From Candidatus Vagococcus giribetii (GTDB lineage: Bacteria; Bacillota; Bacilli; Lactobacillales; Vagococcaceae): 64,000 bases of DNA. The stretch is from contig NZ_JAFLVX010000018.1 of the NCBI RefSeq assembly GCF_017316185.1, positions 1 to 64,000 of the forward strand. The letters run 5' to 3'. Position 1 is the first letter of the stretch. Each line of letters opens with the position of its first letter. This document shows positions 45,955 to 54,971 of the stretch, piece after piece. Under the pieces are notes generated by a model. The model made no database searches. It saw only the letters and a list, made by a program, of their open reading frames with translations, and had not been told where the DNA came from. A program made the translations under genes and the position numbers.

Positions 45955-46365
45955 CTATACAGGCTTTATTTGGGAAGTCACGTCTTTAAGGGTGACATTA
46001 TTCAATGAAGCCATTAATTCAGCTTGGATTTGTTGATAGGTGTTATCAAGTGCTTCCTGAATTTGACTACCAACTACACAGTTTAACTCAGTGTTTTGAT
46101 GGATACCAAAGGGTAGTTCATCTTGATGCACAGCGAGATAAACGTCAAGCAACGTTATTTCTTCTGGTGCTCGCGCTAGTTTATTGGCTTTTTTTCCAAT
46201 GCGACTTTCGATTAATTGCGCTTCTTTTAATTGACTCATGATTCTTCTAATGACAACAGGATTCGTTTTAACGCTTCCAGCAATTTGGGTGGAGGTCAAA
46301 TGTTGTTCTGCCTCAATATCAAGTAGACTTAAAATATGAATCGCAACGCTAAGTTTAGTGGACAA
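45955..46365 (-). CDS. Rrf2-family transcriptional regulator
   Basis: 136 residues. N-terminal winged helix MSTKLSVAIHILSLLDIEAEQHLTS with the Rrf2 HTH continuing SVKTNPVVIRRIMSQLKEAQLIES and the wing LARAPEEITLLDVYLAV. Only one cysteine (NCVVG, about residue 95), so no iron-sulfur triad; this fits the YwnA/HypR type that senses electrophiles or disulfide stress. It ends an operon with the NAD(P)H-binding protein, as ywnA/ywnB pairs do. The palindrome at 47033 is its likely operator. Confidence 0.88.
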   Translation of the reverse strand: MSTKLSVAIHILSLLDIEAEQHLTSTQIAGSVKTNPVVIRRIMSQLKEAQLIESRIGKKANKLARAPEEITLLDVYLAVHQDELPFGIHQNTELNCVVGSQIQEALDNTYQQIQAELMASLNNVTLKDVTSQIKPV

Positions 46366-46382
46366 TTAATCACCTCCTTGAC

Positions 46383-47012
46383 TTAGTAACGAACACTAAC
46401 TCTTACTTGATTATCAGTGTTTGTCTCAATTTGGTCAAGTAGAGCCACTGCATAGTCTTGATAGCTTATGACGCTTTCACCTTTTTCATTTGTAGTGAAT
46501 TCTTCACCTGTCAATGTGTAATGACCAGTGCGTTCTCCCTCAGGATTAAAGAATGCTGCTGGGCTAAGGTATAACCAGTTAACATCTGTTACGAGTCTAA
46601 GATTTGCTAAAGCTTCACTCATTGCAATCGCAGTTGGTTTAAAAGCGTCTGGGAAATCTTTGCCATCTTTTAATTGTAAACTATGCTCTTTGTTGATGTA
46701 TAAACTACCAGCACCACCAACGACAACTAATCGAGTATCACTGTCTTTTAAGATCGAGGTTAGGTGAGCAAGGCTTGTTACATGAAGATTTGGTTTATCT
46801 TGGGGGGCGTTGAAGGCATTAATAATAACATCAAAACCAGCCAAATCTAAAGACGTTAAATCAAATAAATCTTTCTCAATAAAAGCAACTTCTTTATTTT
46901 GTAGTTTTTCTTTGTTTCTGACAATCGCAGTCACATCATGACCTCTTTTTATAGCCTCCTCTAATAGAGTAGATCCTGCTTTTCCGCTTGCTGCAATAAT
47001 ACCGATTTTCAT
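46383..47012 (-). CDS. NAD(P)H-binding oxidoreductase-like protein (YwnB-like)
   Basis: 209 residues. Rossmann start MKIGIIAASGKAGSTLLEEAIKRGHDVTAIVRN, and the following FIEKDLFDL, FDVIINAFNAP and VVVGGAGSLYI are typical of the NmrA/atypical SDR group. There is no YxxxK catalytic pair, so flavin reductase or redox-sensing roles are possible. GGAGGAAT precedes ATG 47012. Transcribed first, with the Rrf2 regulator 17 bases downstream, and controlled from the promoter at 47058. Confidence 0.85.
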   Translation of the reverse strand: MKIGIIAASGKAGSTLLEEAIKRGHDVTAIVRNKEKLQNKEVAFIEKDLFDLTSLDLAGFDVIINAFNAPQDKPNLHVTSLAHLTSILKDSDTRLVVVGGAGSLYINKEHSLQLKDGKDFPDAFKPTAIAMSEALANLRLVTDVNWLYLSPAAFFNPEGERTGHYTLTGEEFTTNEKGESVISYQDYAVALLDQIETNTDNQVRVSVRY

Positions 47013-47032
47013 AAATGATTCCTCCTAATTTT

Positions 47033-47057
47033 TAATGTAACTTCATTTGTTACATTA
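47033..47057. promoter_or_regulatory. Palindromic operator of the Rrf2 operon
   Basis: TAATGTAAC (47033-47041) and GTTACATTA (47049-47057), perfect 9-bp arms with a 7-base spacer, directly downstream of the minus-strand -10 box. Rrf2 proteins often autoregulate through such sites. Confidence 0.7.
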
Positions 47058-47086
47058 AGACTATAAAAATTAGTGATTCCTGTCAA
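47058..47086 (-). promoter_or_regulatory. Promoter of the YwnB/Rrf2 operon
   Basis: On the minus strand, TTGACA (47086-47081), 17-base spacer, TAGTCT (47063-47058). Confidence 0.65.
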
Positions 47087-47100
47087 AGAGAAAGCTCAAC

Positions 47101-47145
47101 AAAAAAAAATAAGCAATGACAACTAAAAAGAGTCATTCCTTATTT
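47101..47145 (-). terminator. Intrinsic terminator of the GNAT gene
   Basis: AATAAGCAATGAC pairs with GTCATTCCTTATT (one mismatch) and is followed on the minus strand by nine or more T residues. Confidence 0.85.
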
Positions 47146-47155
47146 ACGAATAGGA

Positions 47156-47587
47156 TTAAAGATTTTTTTCTAATTTAACACAGATAATGCCATCTTCTAT
47201 AAATTCATCTGAAACAACGCTATAACCTAATTTTTGGTAGAAGGTGATAGCTTGTTTTTCACCGTGGATTCTTGAGAGTGTGCAGTTGTTTTGTCTACCG
47301 ATATTTTCTAACTCTAGGATAACGCGTCTGCCAATGCCTTTTTTTCGCCATTCACGTCTAACGCAGACTCGGTCAGGTCTAACAGTAGTAGCGTCATCTT
47401 GTTGATATCTACCTGTTGCAATAGGTGTTTGTTGGTAATAAATGACTACGTAATTGGTGTGATCAGTGTCTAAAGAGTCAAATTCAGCTTTAGGTGAAAT
47501 GTTTTGCTCTTGTACAAATACAAGAGTTCTTAAATAAAAAGAAGCAGCTTTTACCCATTGTTTATTACTAAAAATAACGGTTATCAA
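47156..47587 (-). CDS. GNAT acetyltransferase (YjcF/ElaA-like)
   Basis: 143 residues. The central TPIATGRYQQDDATTVRPDRVCVRREWRKKGIGRRVILELE has the acetyl-CoA loop (RxxGIG) followed by HGEKQAITFYQKLGYSVVSDEF, as in YjcF/ElaA-type GNATs. Two earlier ATG codons exist (47614, 47596), but the GGGAG site lies between them and best serves TTG 47587. Substrate unknown. It is divergent from the alaS T-box leader. Confidence 0.8.
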   Translation of the reverse strand: MITVIFSNKQWVKAASFYLRTLVFVQEQNISPKAEFDSLDTDHTNYVVIYYQQTPIATGRYQQDDATTVRPDRVCVRREWRKKGIGRRVILELENIGRQNNCTLSRIHGEKQAITFYQKLGYSVVSDEFIEDGIICVKLEKNL

Positions 47588-47700
47588 TCTTATCATCTCC
47601 CAGTTTCTTGTCATGTCTACTTTTATGATACCATTAATTATCAGACAGAGAATAAAAATTATGTGTTTTTTTATTTTTTATTTCTTTAGCGGCATGAATG

Positions 47701-47729
47701 TTGACAGAATCAAGGATATTCATTATAAT
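47701..47729 (+). promoter_or_regulatory. alaS promoter
   Basis: Full consensus TTGACA (47701-47706), 17-base spacer, TATAAT (47724-47729). Confidence 0.9.
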
Positions 47730-47734
47730 TTGTA

Positions 47735-47956
47735 TGCTAGTAAGGAACAGATTTTTTAGACAGTTTAGAGAGCTTTCTGGTAGGTGAAAAGAAAGAGTGT
47801 TCGAGAAATAATGGCTATCCTTACATAAATTTGATAAGAAATTATCACGTGTTACTTTGCGTTAAAAAGTACTAAAGACGTAATGAATGTTGAAGCATTC
47901 TTGCAAGCAAGGTGGTACCGCGGTAGACGCCCTTGTTATGCAAGGTGCTTTTTTAT
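47735..47956 (+). promoter_or_regulatory. T-box riboswitch, alanine specific
   Basis: The leader of alaS begins with a stem I closed by GTAAGGA and TCCTTAC. The specifier is GCT, an alanine codon, at 47814-47816 opposite the AG-rich bulge segments. The invariant T-box AAGGTGGTACCGCG lies at 47909-47922, and a terminator (CCCTTG/CAAGG with T6) ends near 47956. Uncharged tRNA-Ala pairs with GCT and the T-box to prevent termination. Confidence 0.95.
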
Positions 47957-47976
47957 ATTTTTTAGGAGGAAAACAA

Positions 47977-50619
47977 ATGAAACAATTGACAAGTGTTGAA
48001 GTAAGACAAATGTATTTAGATTTCTTTAAATCAAAAGGGCATCAAGTTGAGCCTAGCGCATCACTAGTACCAATCGAAGATCCAACTCTTTTATGGATTA
48101 ACTCTGGAGTCGCTACATTAAAAAAATATTTTGATGGGACAGTAACACCAGAAAACCCAAGAATTACCAATTCACAAAAAAGTATCCGCACAAACGATAT
48201 CGAAAACGTAGGAAAGACAGCACGTCACCATACGATGTTTGAAATGTTAGGAAACTTTTCAATTGGGGACTACTTTAAAAAAGAAGCGATTCATTGGGCT
48301 TGGGAATTACTAACAAGTGAAGAATGGTTTGCTTTAGATAAATCAAAACTTTATGTAACTGTGTATCCAGAAGATAAAGAAGCTCGTCGTATTTGGCATG
48401 AAGAAATTGGATTACCTCAAGAATCAATTATTGATATTGAAGATAACTTTTGGGATATTGGAGCTGGCCCATGTGGACCGGATTCAGAAATTTTCTACGA
48501 CCGTGGCCAAGCATTTAACGATGTTGCTGAAGATGATCCAGAAAACTATCCTGGTGGAGAAAATGAACGTTACCTTGAAATTTGGAACTTAGTATTTTCT
48601 GAATTTAACCATACTGAAGATCACCAATACGAACCATTACCTCAAAAAAATATTGATACAGGTATGGGCTTAGAGCGTATGGTATCTATCTTCCAAGATG
48701 CGCCAACAAACTTTGAAACAGATCTCTTCTTACCAATTATCCATGCAACAGAAGAAATGTCTAAAGTTAAAAAATACGATGATGATTTAGCAACAAAAAC
48801 AAGCTTTAAAGTAATTGCTGACCATGTACGTGCCGTAAGCTTTGCCATTGGTGATGGAGCTTTACCATCTAATGAAGGCCGTGGCTATGTATTACGTCGT
48901 TTATTACGTCGTGCTGTTATGCATGGTAAAAAATTAGGAATTGATGAAGCATTTCTATACAAATTAGTGCCAGTTGTGGGACATATTATGGAAAGCTACT
49001 ACCCTGAAATCATTGAAAAACAAAGCTTTATTGAAAAAATCATTAAAACTGAAGAAGAACGTTTCCACGAAACAATCAATGATGGTTTACAAATTATCAC
49101 TGATTTAATTGCTTCTCTTAAAGAAGAAGGAAAAGACACATTAGAAGGAAAAGACATCTTCAAATTATATGATACATATGGTTTCCCAGTGGAATTAACA
49201 GAAGAAATGGCCGAAGAAGAAGGCCTTAAAGTAGATCATGATGGGTTTGAAGTTGAAATGACTGCTCAACGTGAAAGAGCAAGAGCGGCTCGTTCAACTG
49301 AAAGCTCAATGAACGTTCAATCAGCTGTTTTATCTGACATTAAAGAAGCAAGTGAATTCATTGGTTATGACAAAACAGTAGCTACTGGTACATTAGTAGC
49401 CCTTGTCCAAGATGATGAAGAAAAAGAAAATGTATCTACTGGAGAAGCACAATTAATCTTCAATCAAACACCTTTCTATGCTGAAATGGGTGGACAAGTT
49501 GCAGATACTGGTGTGATTAAAAACGCAGAGGGACAAGTAGTTGCAACTGTTCTTAATGTGAAGAAAGCACCAAACGCACAACCTTTACACTTAGTAGAAG
49601 TGACAGGAGAACTTGTAAAAGGTGAAGAGTATACGTTAGTGGTAGATGAGTTATTAAGAAACAAAATCATCAAAAATCATACAGCGACTCATTTACTTCA
49701 CCGTGCTTTAAAAGATGTATTAGGAGAGCATGCTAATCAAGCAGGTTCATTAGTTTCTCCAAATCATTTACGTTTTGACTTCACTCATTTTGAAGCAGTT
49801 ACAGCTGATGAATTAAAAGAGATGGAACGAAAAGTAAATGAAAAAATTTGGGAAAGCATTCCTGTAGTAACCATTGAAACAGACGTTGATACTGCTAAAG
49901 AAATGGGCGCTATGGCATTATTCGGTGAGAAATACGGCAAAGTTGTCCGTGTTGTTAGCGTATCTGACTATTCAGTAGAACTTTGTGGTGGGGTTCATGT
50001 AAACAATACATCTGATATTGGTATCTTCAAGATTACCTCAGAATCAGGTATTGGTGCAGGTGTGAGACGTATTGAAGCTGTTACAAGTAAAGAAGCTTTT
50101 GAAGTCTTACAAACAGAAGAAACAGCTTTAAAAGAAGTAGCTCATTTAGTGAAAGCTCCTCAATTAAAAGACACTGTTTCAAAAGTAACTAGCTTACAAG
50201 AACAACTAAAAGAGTTACAAAAAGAAAATGAAGCCTTATTATCAAAATTAGCAAATGCTCAAAGTAGCGAAATTTTTGGTAATGTTCAAACAATTGGTGA
50301 CGTTACAGTCATTGCTGCTGAAGTAAATGTGAAAGATATGAACCAATTACGTCAACTAGCTGACCAATGGAAACAAAAAGAATTATCTGATGTATTAGTA
50401 TTAGGAACCTCTCAAGATGGCAAAGTAAACTTACTTGCTGCTATGACAAAAGAGATGAATGCAAAAGGTCTTAAAGCTGGAGATTTAATTAAAGCAATCG
50501 CTCCTCACGTTGGTGGTGGTGGTGGTGGCCGTCCAGATATGGCTCAAGCCGGTGGTAAAAATCCTGCTGGTATGAAAGAGGCACTTGCTGCAGTTAATGA
50601 GTGGGTCGCTTCAAAATAA
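47977..50619 (+). CDS. alaS: Alanyl-tRNA synthetase
   Basis: 880 residues, standard size. Class II aminoacylation core with [26 protein letters not shown] and [22 protein letters not shown]; the editing domain has [11 protein letters not shown] (HxxxH) and [10 protein letters not shown] (CxxxH), which hold zinc and remove mis-attached serine or glycine. The C-Ala domain ends [18 protein letters not shown]. The frame opens inside the T-box at 47887, but AGGAGGAAA fixes ATG 47977. Controlled by the T-box just upstream. Confidence 0.97.
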   Translation: MKQLTSVEVRQMYLDFFKSKGHQVEPSASLVPIEDPTLLWINSGVATLKKYFDGTVTPENPRITNSQKSIRTNDIENVGKTARHHTMFEMLGNFSIGDYFKKEAIHWAWELLTSEEWFALDKSKLYVTVYPEDKEARRIWHEEIGLPQESIIDIEDNFWDIGAGPCGPDSEIFYDRGQAFNDVAEDDPENYPGGENERYLEIWNLVFSEFNHTEDHQYEPLPQKNIDTGMGLERMVSIFQDAPTNFETDLFLPIIHATEEMSKVKKYDDDLATKTSFKVIADHVRAVSFAIGDGALPSNEGRGYVLRRLLRRAVMHGKKLGIDEAFLYKLVPVVGHIMESYYPEIIEKQSFIEKIIKTEEERFHETINDGLQIITDLIASLKEEGKDTLEGKDIFKLYDTYGFPVELTEEMAEEEGLKVDHDGFEVEMTAQRERARAARSTESSMNVQSAVLSDIKEASEFIGYDKTVATGTLVALVQDDEEKENVSTGEAQLIFNQTPFYAEMGGQVADTGVIKNAEGQVVATVLNVKKAPNAQPLHLVEVTGELVKGEEYTLVVDELLRNKIIKNHTATHLLHRALKDVLGEHANQAGSLVSPNHLRFDFTHFEAVTADELKEMERKVNEKIWESIPVVTIETDVDTAKEMGAMALFGEKYGKVVRVVSVSDYSVELCGGVHVNNTSDIGIFKITSESGIGAGVRRIEAVTSKEAFEVLQTEETALKEVAHLVKAPQLKDTVSKVTSLQEQLKELQKENEALLSKLANAQSSEIFGNVQTIGDVTVIAAEVNVKDMNQLRQLADQWKQKELSDVLVLGTSQDGKVNLLAAMTKEMNAKGLKAGDLIKAIAPHVGGGGGGRPDMAQAGGKNPAGMKEALAAVNEWVASK

Positions 50620-50631
50620 GATATTGATTTA

Positions 50632-50686
50632 GACTTGTAAAGTACCAAGAACTGTCATGTTCGGTACTTTACAAGTCTTTTTTGTT
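50632..50686 (+). terminator. Intrinsic terminator after alaS
   Basis: Perfect 15-bp stem: GACTTGTAAAGTACC (50632-50646) with GGTACTTTACAAGTC (50663-50677), then TTTTTTTG. Confidence 0.92.
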
Positions 50687-50707
50687 TTCTTACAGAGGCG
50701 TAAGAAA
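50686..50707 (+). promoter_or_regulatory. Inverted repeat, candidate regulator site of the BceAB-type operon
   Basis: TTTCTTAC (50686-50693), six bases, GTAAGAAA (50700-50707). It lies about 50 bases upstream of a TATAAT (50748-50753) that lacks a -35 box, the arrangement expected for an activator-dependent promoter such as those driven by BceR-type regulators. Confidence 0.5.
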
Positions 50708-50782
50708 CCTGTCATTTTAGGCAATACGTTCTAGGTGGAAGATGGTTTATAATAAGAATAAACGAGTGATGGAGGAAGAATA

Positions 50783-51556
50783 ATGACAATGATTACACTA
50801 GATAAAATAGTCAAAGTTTACCAAGGGGTAGTTCCACATGAAGCCTTGAAAAAAATTGATTTAAACGTTGAAAAAGGTGAGTTTTTAAGTATCATGGGTC
50901 CTTCTGGTAGTGGTAAGACCACCTTGTTAAATATTATAGCAACATTGGATAAACCAACAAGTGGTTATATTAAGATTGATGGCAAAGAAGTCAGTCAATT
51001 AGGAAAAGACGAGCTAAGTGCTTTTCGCTTAAAGAAAATTGGCTTTGTGTTTCAAGATTTCAATTTACTGCCTCCTTTGACAGTAGAAGAAAATATTATG
51101 TTGCCCTTAACCTTAGATAATGATTCACCTAAGAATATGAAAAAGAAAGTCAAGAAAATAATGGAGGATTTAGGAATTGCTCACTTAGCCAAAAATCGAA
51201 TTCACGAAGCTTCTGGTGGAGAGAAACAACGTATTGCTATTGCACGTGCCTTAATCAATGACCCAGAAATTATCTTAGCTGACGAGCCTACGGGGAATTT
51301 GGATTCTAAAGCAGCAGGGGACGTGATGACCTTGCTTTCTGAGATTAATAAAATTCGCAAAGTCACAACAATTATGGTAACTCATGATGCCATATCTGCT
51401 AGTTATTCAAATCGTGTGGCATTTATCAAAGACGGTGAGTTTTACAATGACATCTACTGTGGAGATCATCGTGAAGATTTCTATCAAAATATTTTAGACG
51501 TACTCGCACATCTAGGAGGGACGAATCATGAATTTCAATCAACTCGTCATTCGTAA
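50783..51556 (+). CDS. BceA-type ABC transporter ATPase
   Basis: 257 residues. Walker A GPSGSGKTT (39-47), Q loop FVFQDFNLLPPLT, signature ASGGEKQRIAIARAL, Walker B EIILADEPTGNLDSK and the H-loop TIMVTHD. This is the MacB/LolD-like branch, longest match to BceA/VraF/SalX-type ATPases serving peptide-antibiotic sensing and resistance. ATG 50783 follows GGAGGAAG. Its end overlaps the permease start by 29 bases. No two-component genes adjoin, unlike the usual BceRSAB layout. Confidence 0.92.
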   Translation: MTMITLDKIVKVYQGVVPHEALKKIDLNVEKGEFLSIMGPSGSGKTTLLNIIATLDKPTSGYIKIDGKEVSQLGKDELSAFRLKKIGFVFQDFNLLPPLTVEENIMLPLTLDNDSPKNMKKKVKKIMEDLGIAHLAKNRIHEASGGEKQRIAIARALINDPEIILADEPTGNLDSKAAGDVMTLLSEINKIRKVTTIMVTHDAISASYSNRVAFIKDGEFYNDIYCGDHREDFYQNILDVLAHLGGTNHEFQSTRHS

Positions 51557-53633
51557 TGTTCTAAGAAATGGTCGTGAATATTTAACTTATTTCTTCAGTA
51601 GTTTGTTTTCTGTCATGGTATTCTTTATTTTCTCTTTATTGTATTTCCATCCTGATTTAGGAAGTCAGTTACGAGGAAGTAGTGACACCATGTCTGAGAT
51701 GGCGACTTTTGGGATAACAGTTGCCGAAGTGGTGATTGCATTAATGTCTTTTGTTTTCTTGTGGTATGCTTTTAGTGCTTTTCTGCAAACAAGAAAACCT
51801 CAACTCTCGGTTTACTTGACCTTAGGTATGTCTGAGAAGAAATTACGGAAGATGATTGTGTCAGAAAACTTAGTCTTAGGCTTTGGCTCGATTTTAGTCG
51901 GAACTCTTGCTGGGATAACCTTCTCTAAGTTGATTTTATTAATCTCTCAAAATATTTTAGCCGTTGAGGAAGGCTTGGCGTTTTATTTCCCTTGGAAAGC
52001 GATTTTGCTTACTTGGGTTGTCTATGCATTCATATTTCTGTTCATATCTCTTGTGACTATTTTAAAATTACGCAAACTAAATTTTATTGAAATGAAGTAC
52101 GAACAAGAAGATATCGTAGTCGAACCGAAAACAAGCGTTGTTCTTGCAGCGCTTGGCGTGTGTCTTATTTTAGTTGGTTATATCTTAGTCTTTGGCTTTG
52201 TCTTAGATTGGGGTGGATTAGGAACTAACTTAATTACTCTACTTGCTTGTGTTCTAATCACCATATTAGGAACTTTTCTATTTTTTAAATACGCAAGTGT
52301 GCGTTTATTTTACTCGCTAAGAAACAAAAATATTTTCTTTAGACATGGCAACATGTTGACGATTAGTAACCTAATGCAACGAATGAAAAGTAACGCAACA
52401 ATGTATTTTATGATTGCGATTGTAGGAGCTATTGCCTTTGTAGGTATCGGCGTGTCAAAAGCCATTGGTAGCTATGAATTTGGTAGCACTCAAGCGGATT
52501 CTTTTGCGGTTGTTTATACGAACAACTACGGAGATCCAACTGAAGCTAGTAAGAAAATTCATGCTGAGAATATTAAAGAAATTGAACAGCTGATTGAGAA
52601 GGAAGCACCAAATTATCTCTCTATAGATTTAAATCAAACGGATATTTGGGTGGAAGATGAAGCAATAGGTAGCTCAGAAATGTTAACGGGAATTAGCGAA
52701 AGTACCTTCAATCAACTTTTAACTTTTGAAGGTAAAGAGCCAGTTGTTGTTCCGAATGGCACCGTTTTGAAATTGGCACGAACAAATTCAGATGTTAAAC
52801 AAGTCAAAAAAGAAAAATTAACATCGGTTAAAAAACCTGTTTCTTTATTATTCCAAACGGATAATGATAGCGAAGAACGTTCTTTAGCAACGCTAACATA
52901 TTCAGAAGAGCAGATGGCCATTAGCCGTCCTCAAAATGCTTTGGCTGTTGTATCAGATGCAACCTTTGAAGAAATTAAAAAGAAAACACCCTATGAGTCA
53001 CCAAACATTCATATTTTCCAGTTTAATGACTGGCAAAAATATCCTGAGATGAACAAAAAAATAGCTCAAGATTTATCCAAAAAACAAGTAGTGAGTGAGC
53101 AAAAGCTAGACGATTACTTCACTTCGATTAATAAGCGACCAGAAAATGATTTAACAGAAAGTGAAATTGATGGCATGATGGCTGTTGAAGCTGAAGGCTT
53201 TTATTACAGTACCATGTATAAAACATGGCTGGATACGAAACAAAAAAATGGCACAATTCTATTAATTAGTGTGTTGTTGGGTTCTGTATTCTTTACGTTT
53301 TCTTGTAGTATCATTTACTTTAAGTTGTTTAGTGAACTGGAAAAAGATGGGAAATATCATCGTTCTCTCTACATTCTTGGTGTCCCTGAAAAGAGAAGAA
53401 GGAAGATGGTAACAGTAGAGATGCTGATTATGTTCTTTATGCCATTTGTTATTTCAAGTTTACATTTTGTTGTAGCAATGAGCGCCTTAAAAACGATGGT
53501 TAATTTACCTGTTTATCAGTATCTAGGGCAGATTTTAATTGTGTATATTATCTTTCAAGTGTTGTTTTTCTTATTATGTCGCAGACAGTATGTCAAAACA
53601 CTCAATAAATATGCTGAAAATATTAAGCGTTAG
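51528..53633 (+). CDS. BceB-type ABC transporter permease
   Basis: 701 residues. About ten transmembrane segments with a large extracellular domain of roughly 240 residues (about 310-555) between helices 7 and 8, the defining feature of BceB permeases; FtsX-like blocks are present at TLGMSEKKLRKMI and YILGVPEKRRRKMV. BceB proteins release lipid II-cycle intermediates from antimicrobial peptides and signal through BceS. GGAGGGACGAATC precedes ATG 51528 inside the ATPase gene. The intramembrane-sensing kinase at 15.6 kb is a possible partner. Confidence 0.92.
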   Translation: MNFNQLVIRNVLRNGREYLTYFFSSLFSVMVFFIFSLLYFHPDLGSQLRGSSDTMSEMATFGITVAEVVIALMSFVFLWYAFSAFLQTRKPQLSVYLTLGMSEKKLRKMIVSENLVLGFGSILVGTLAGITFSKLILLISQNILAVEEGLAFYFPWKAILLTWVVYAFIFLFISLVTILKLRKLNFIEMKYEQEDIVVEPKTSVVLAALGVCLILVGYILVFGFVLDWGGLGTNLITLLACVLITILGTFLFFKYASVRLFYSLRNKNIFFRHGNMLTISNLMQRMKSNATMYFMIAIVGAIAFVGIGVSKAIGSYEFGSTQADSFAVVYTNNYGDPTEASKKIHAENIKEIEQLIEKEAPNYLSIDLNQTDIWVEDEAIGSSEMLTGISESTFNQLLTFEGKEPVVVPNGTVLKLARTNSDVKQVKKEKLTSVKKPVSLLFQTDNDSEERSLATLTYSEEQMAISRPQNALAVVSDATFEEIKKKTPYESPNIHIFQFNDWQKYPEMNKKIAQDLSKKQVVSEQKLDDYFTSINKRPENDLTESEIDGMMAVEAEGFYYSTMYKTWLDTKQKNGTILLISVLLGSVFFTFSCSIIYFKLFSELEKDGKYHRSLYILGVPEKRRRKMVTVEMLIMFFMPFVISSLHFVVAMSALKTMVNLPVYQYLGQILIVYIIFQVLFFLLCRRQYVKTLNKYAENIKR

Positions 53634-53635
53634 TG

Positions 53636-53666
53636 AAAAATCTCTTCAAGCGAAGAGATTTTTTAT
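53636..53666 (+). terminator. Intrinsic terminator after the BceB-type gene
   Basis: AAAAATCTCTTC, four-base loop, GAAGAGATTTTTT. Confidence 0.9.
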
Positions 53667-53694
53667 TTGATAAATGTTGAAACTATGCTATACT
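53667..53694 (+). promoter_or_regulatory. ssrA promoter
   Basis: TTGATA 53667-53672, 16-base spacer, TATACT 53689-53694, starting directly in the tail of the preceding terminator. Confidence 0.7.
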
Positions 53695-53712
53695 GATTGT
53701 TGTTATAAATAA

Positions 53713-54075
53713 GGGGGCGTTATGGATTCGACAGGCATAATTGAGCTTGAATTGCGCTTCGTAGGTTACGTCTACGTAAAAACGTTACAGTTAAATATAA
53801 CTGCTAAAAACGAAAACAATACTTTCGCTTTAGCTGCCTAAAAACAGCGAGTGAAGATCCTCTCGGCATCGCCCATGTGCTCGAGTAAGGGTCTCAAAAT
53901 TAGTGGGATACGTTAAATTTTTCCGTCTGTAAAGTTTAAAAGAGATTATCAGACTAGCGATGTTTAGGGCCTGTTATGCGGCATGAGGCAAAGCGAAATT
54001 TAAATAGTATGACTATAAGCGTAGATGTTTAAGTAGCAATGTGTTTGGACGCGGGTTCAAATCCCGCCGCTTCCA
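53713..54075 (+). ncRNA. ssrA: tmRNA (ssrA)
   Basis: The 5' end GGGGGCGTTATGGATTCGAC and the 3' end with TTCAAATCC T-loop and CGCTTCCA form the tRNA-Ala-like domain; pairing of the ends includes a G-U in the third position. The tag reading frame near 53804-53841 encodes AKNENNTFALAA then TAA. Discriminator A at 54075; CCA is not encoded. The 3' end is the integration site of the remnant element that follows. Confidence 0.95.
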
Positions 54076-54076
54076 T
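54064..54076 (+). other. attL-like site: 3' end of ssrA
   Basis: CCGCCGCTTCCAT at the ssrA 3' end matches TCGCCGCATCCAT at 55534-55546 in 11 of 13 positions. The integrase remnant points its C-terminal end towards this site, the normal layout for elements inserted in ssrA. Confidence 0.55.
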
Positions 54077-54088
54077 CTTATTTTAAAG

Positions 54089-54147
54089 AAAAGGTCTTAT
54101 AAACGTTGATACATCAATGATGTGTTAGTGTTTGTAAGACCTTTTTC
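54089..54147 (+). terminator. Terminator downstream of ssrA
   Basis: AAAAGGTCTTATAAAC pairs with GTTTGTAAGACCTTTT (one mismatch), T tail. If the element boundary is at 54076, this terminator came with the element. Confidence 0.8.
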
Positions 54148-54155
54148 TTATGCTT

Positions 54156-54179
54156 AAATACGGTTTTGAATACGGTTAG
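54156..54179 (+). repeat. Integrase arm-type repeats, left
   Basis: AAATACGG (54156-54163) and GAATACGGTTAG (54168-54179). The same GAATACGGTTAG occurs at 55421-55432 near the other end of the remnant. Confidence 0.55.
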
Positions 54180-54181
54180 GT

Positions 54182-54650
54182 CTAAATACCAACGTATTTG
54201 GCAAATATATCGGCAGTTTGTTCTTTCTTTTCTTTTGATACGTGAGCGTAAATATTTAGGGTTGTTTGAATGCCTGAGTGACCTAATCTTTCTTGTACTT
54301 CTTTGATACTTGCTCCTGCTTCAAAGAGTAGGGAACAATGAGTATGTCTTAGGCTATGAGTTGTTATTCTTCTCATGCCATATTTTTTTTCTAATCGAAG
54401 TTGGTACTTTCTAGTGATGCGAGGTTGCAGCAGCTCATTAGATAAATTACTAAAAACTAACTGAGATTTTTTCAATGTGTTATGTCCTCTAGTGAAATAC
54501 TCTTTTTTTGAGTCACACGCCATTTTTAATATCTCGATTGTTTTATCATCTACACTAATCACACGCTTAGAATTAGCCGTTTTAGGGGTTTGGACTAGTA
54601 ACCTATTGTCTATCCCTCTTGTAATGATGCTTGGTAGTTGTTTTACAATG
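54182..54650 (-). pseudogene. int: Tyrosine integrase, C-terminal fragment
   Basis: Only the catalytic domain end remains. The frame is open upstream of the first GTG and reads LLVQTPKTANSKRVISVDD, then the active-site arginine/histidine block THSLRHTHCSLLFEAGASI, LGHSGIQTTLNIYAHVS with the nucleophile tyrosine, and a normal C-terminus. The first catalytic arginine region and the N-terminal DNA-binding domains are absent beyond about 54650. Phage and ICE integrases of this type are about 380 residues. The fragment lies beside ssrA, its probable target. Confidence 0.85.
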
Positions 54651-54911
54651 TAAAATGACTACTGAGTTTTTTATTTTATAGAATCGCCAAACTCAATTTT
54701 GCTCTCGGTAATGAGGCGAAAATCCCGCAGACCCGATGGAGATATTTCCTTGGGTAAAATATGGTGGTAGCATACATATATCAATGAATATGACAATACA
54801 ATTTTACCCTCTCTTAAATATTTGATGTAGCTCGCCACACTTTTGTGGTGAGTGTTATTATCCACCCTTAACTTTAAGGCGGGCACAGATTTGTGCTGGC
54901 TGAAAATTCAC
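54651..54911. other. Structured non-coding stretch inside the ssrA element
   Basis: No convincing gene. The plus strand holds small hairpins: CTCGCCACA/TGTGGTGAG near 54831-54853 and GCACA/TGTGC near 54885-54897, and a G+C-rich island around 54710-54760. A minus-strand frame of 71 codons exists but has no ribosome binding site and looks accidental. The layout resembles remnants of antisense-RNA loci, but I found no toxin peptide. Confidence 0.3.
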
Positions 54912-54940
54912 TTAACAACGGTTATTTTATTGGGTATAAT
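54912..54940 (+). promoter_or_regulatory. Promoter of the zinc-ribbon gene
   Basis: TTAACA 54912-54917, 17-base spacer, TATAAT 54935-54940. Confidence 0.65.
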
Positions 54941-54971
54941 TAAAATAATAAATGAGACGAGAGGCGTTAAA

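Noticed and set aside
46005-46241. 78-codon plus-strand frame over the Rrf2 gene
   Set aside because: Antisense to a well-supported gene with HTH motif; no ribosome site.
47887-47976. 30-codon N-terminal extension of AlaRS
   Set aside because: It lies in the T-box and terminator; AlaRS proteins begin at MKQLTS as here from 47977.
54671-54886. 71-codon minus-strand frame in the ssrA element
   Set aside because: No ribosome site and no protein-like hydrophobic pattern; reported as structured non-coding DNA instead.
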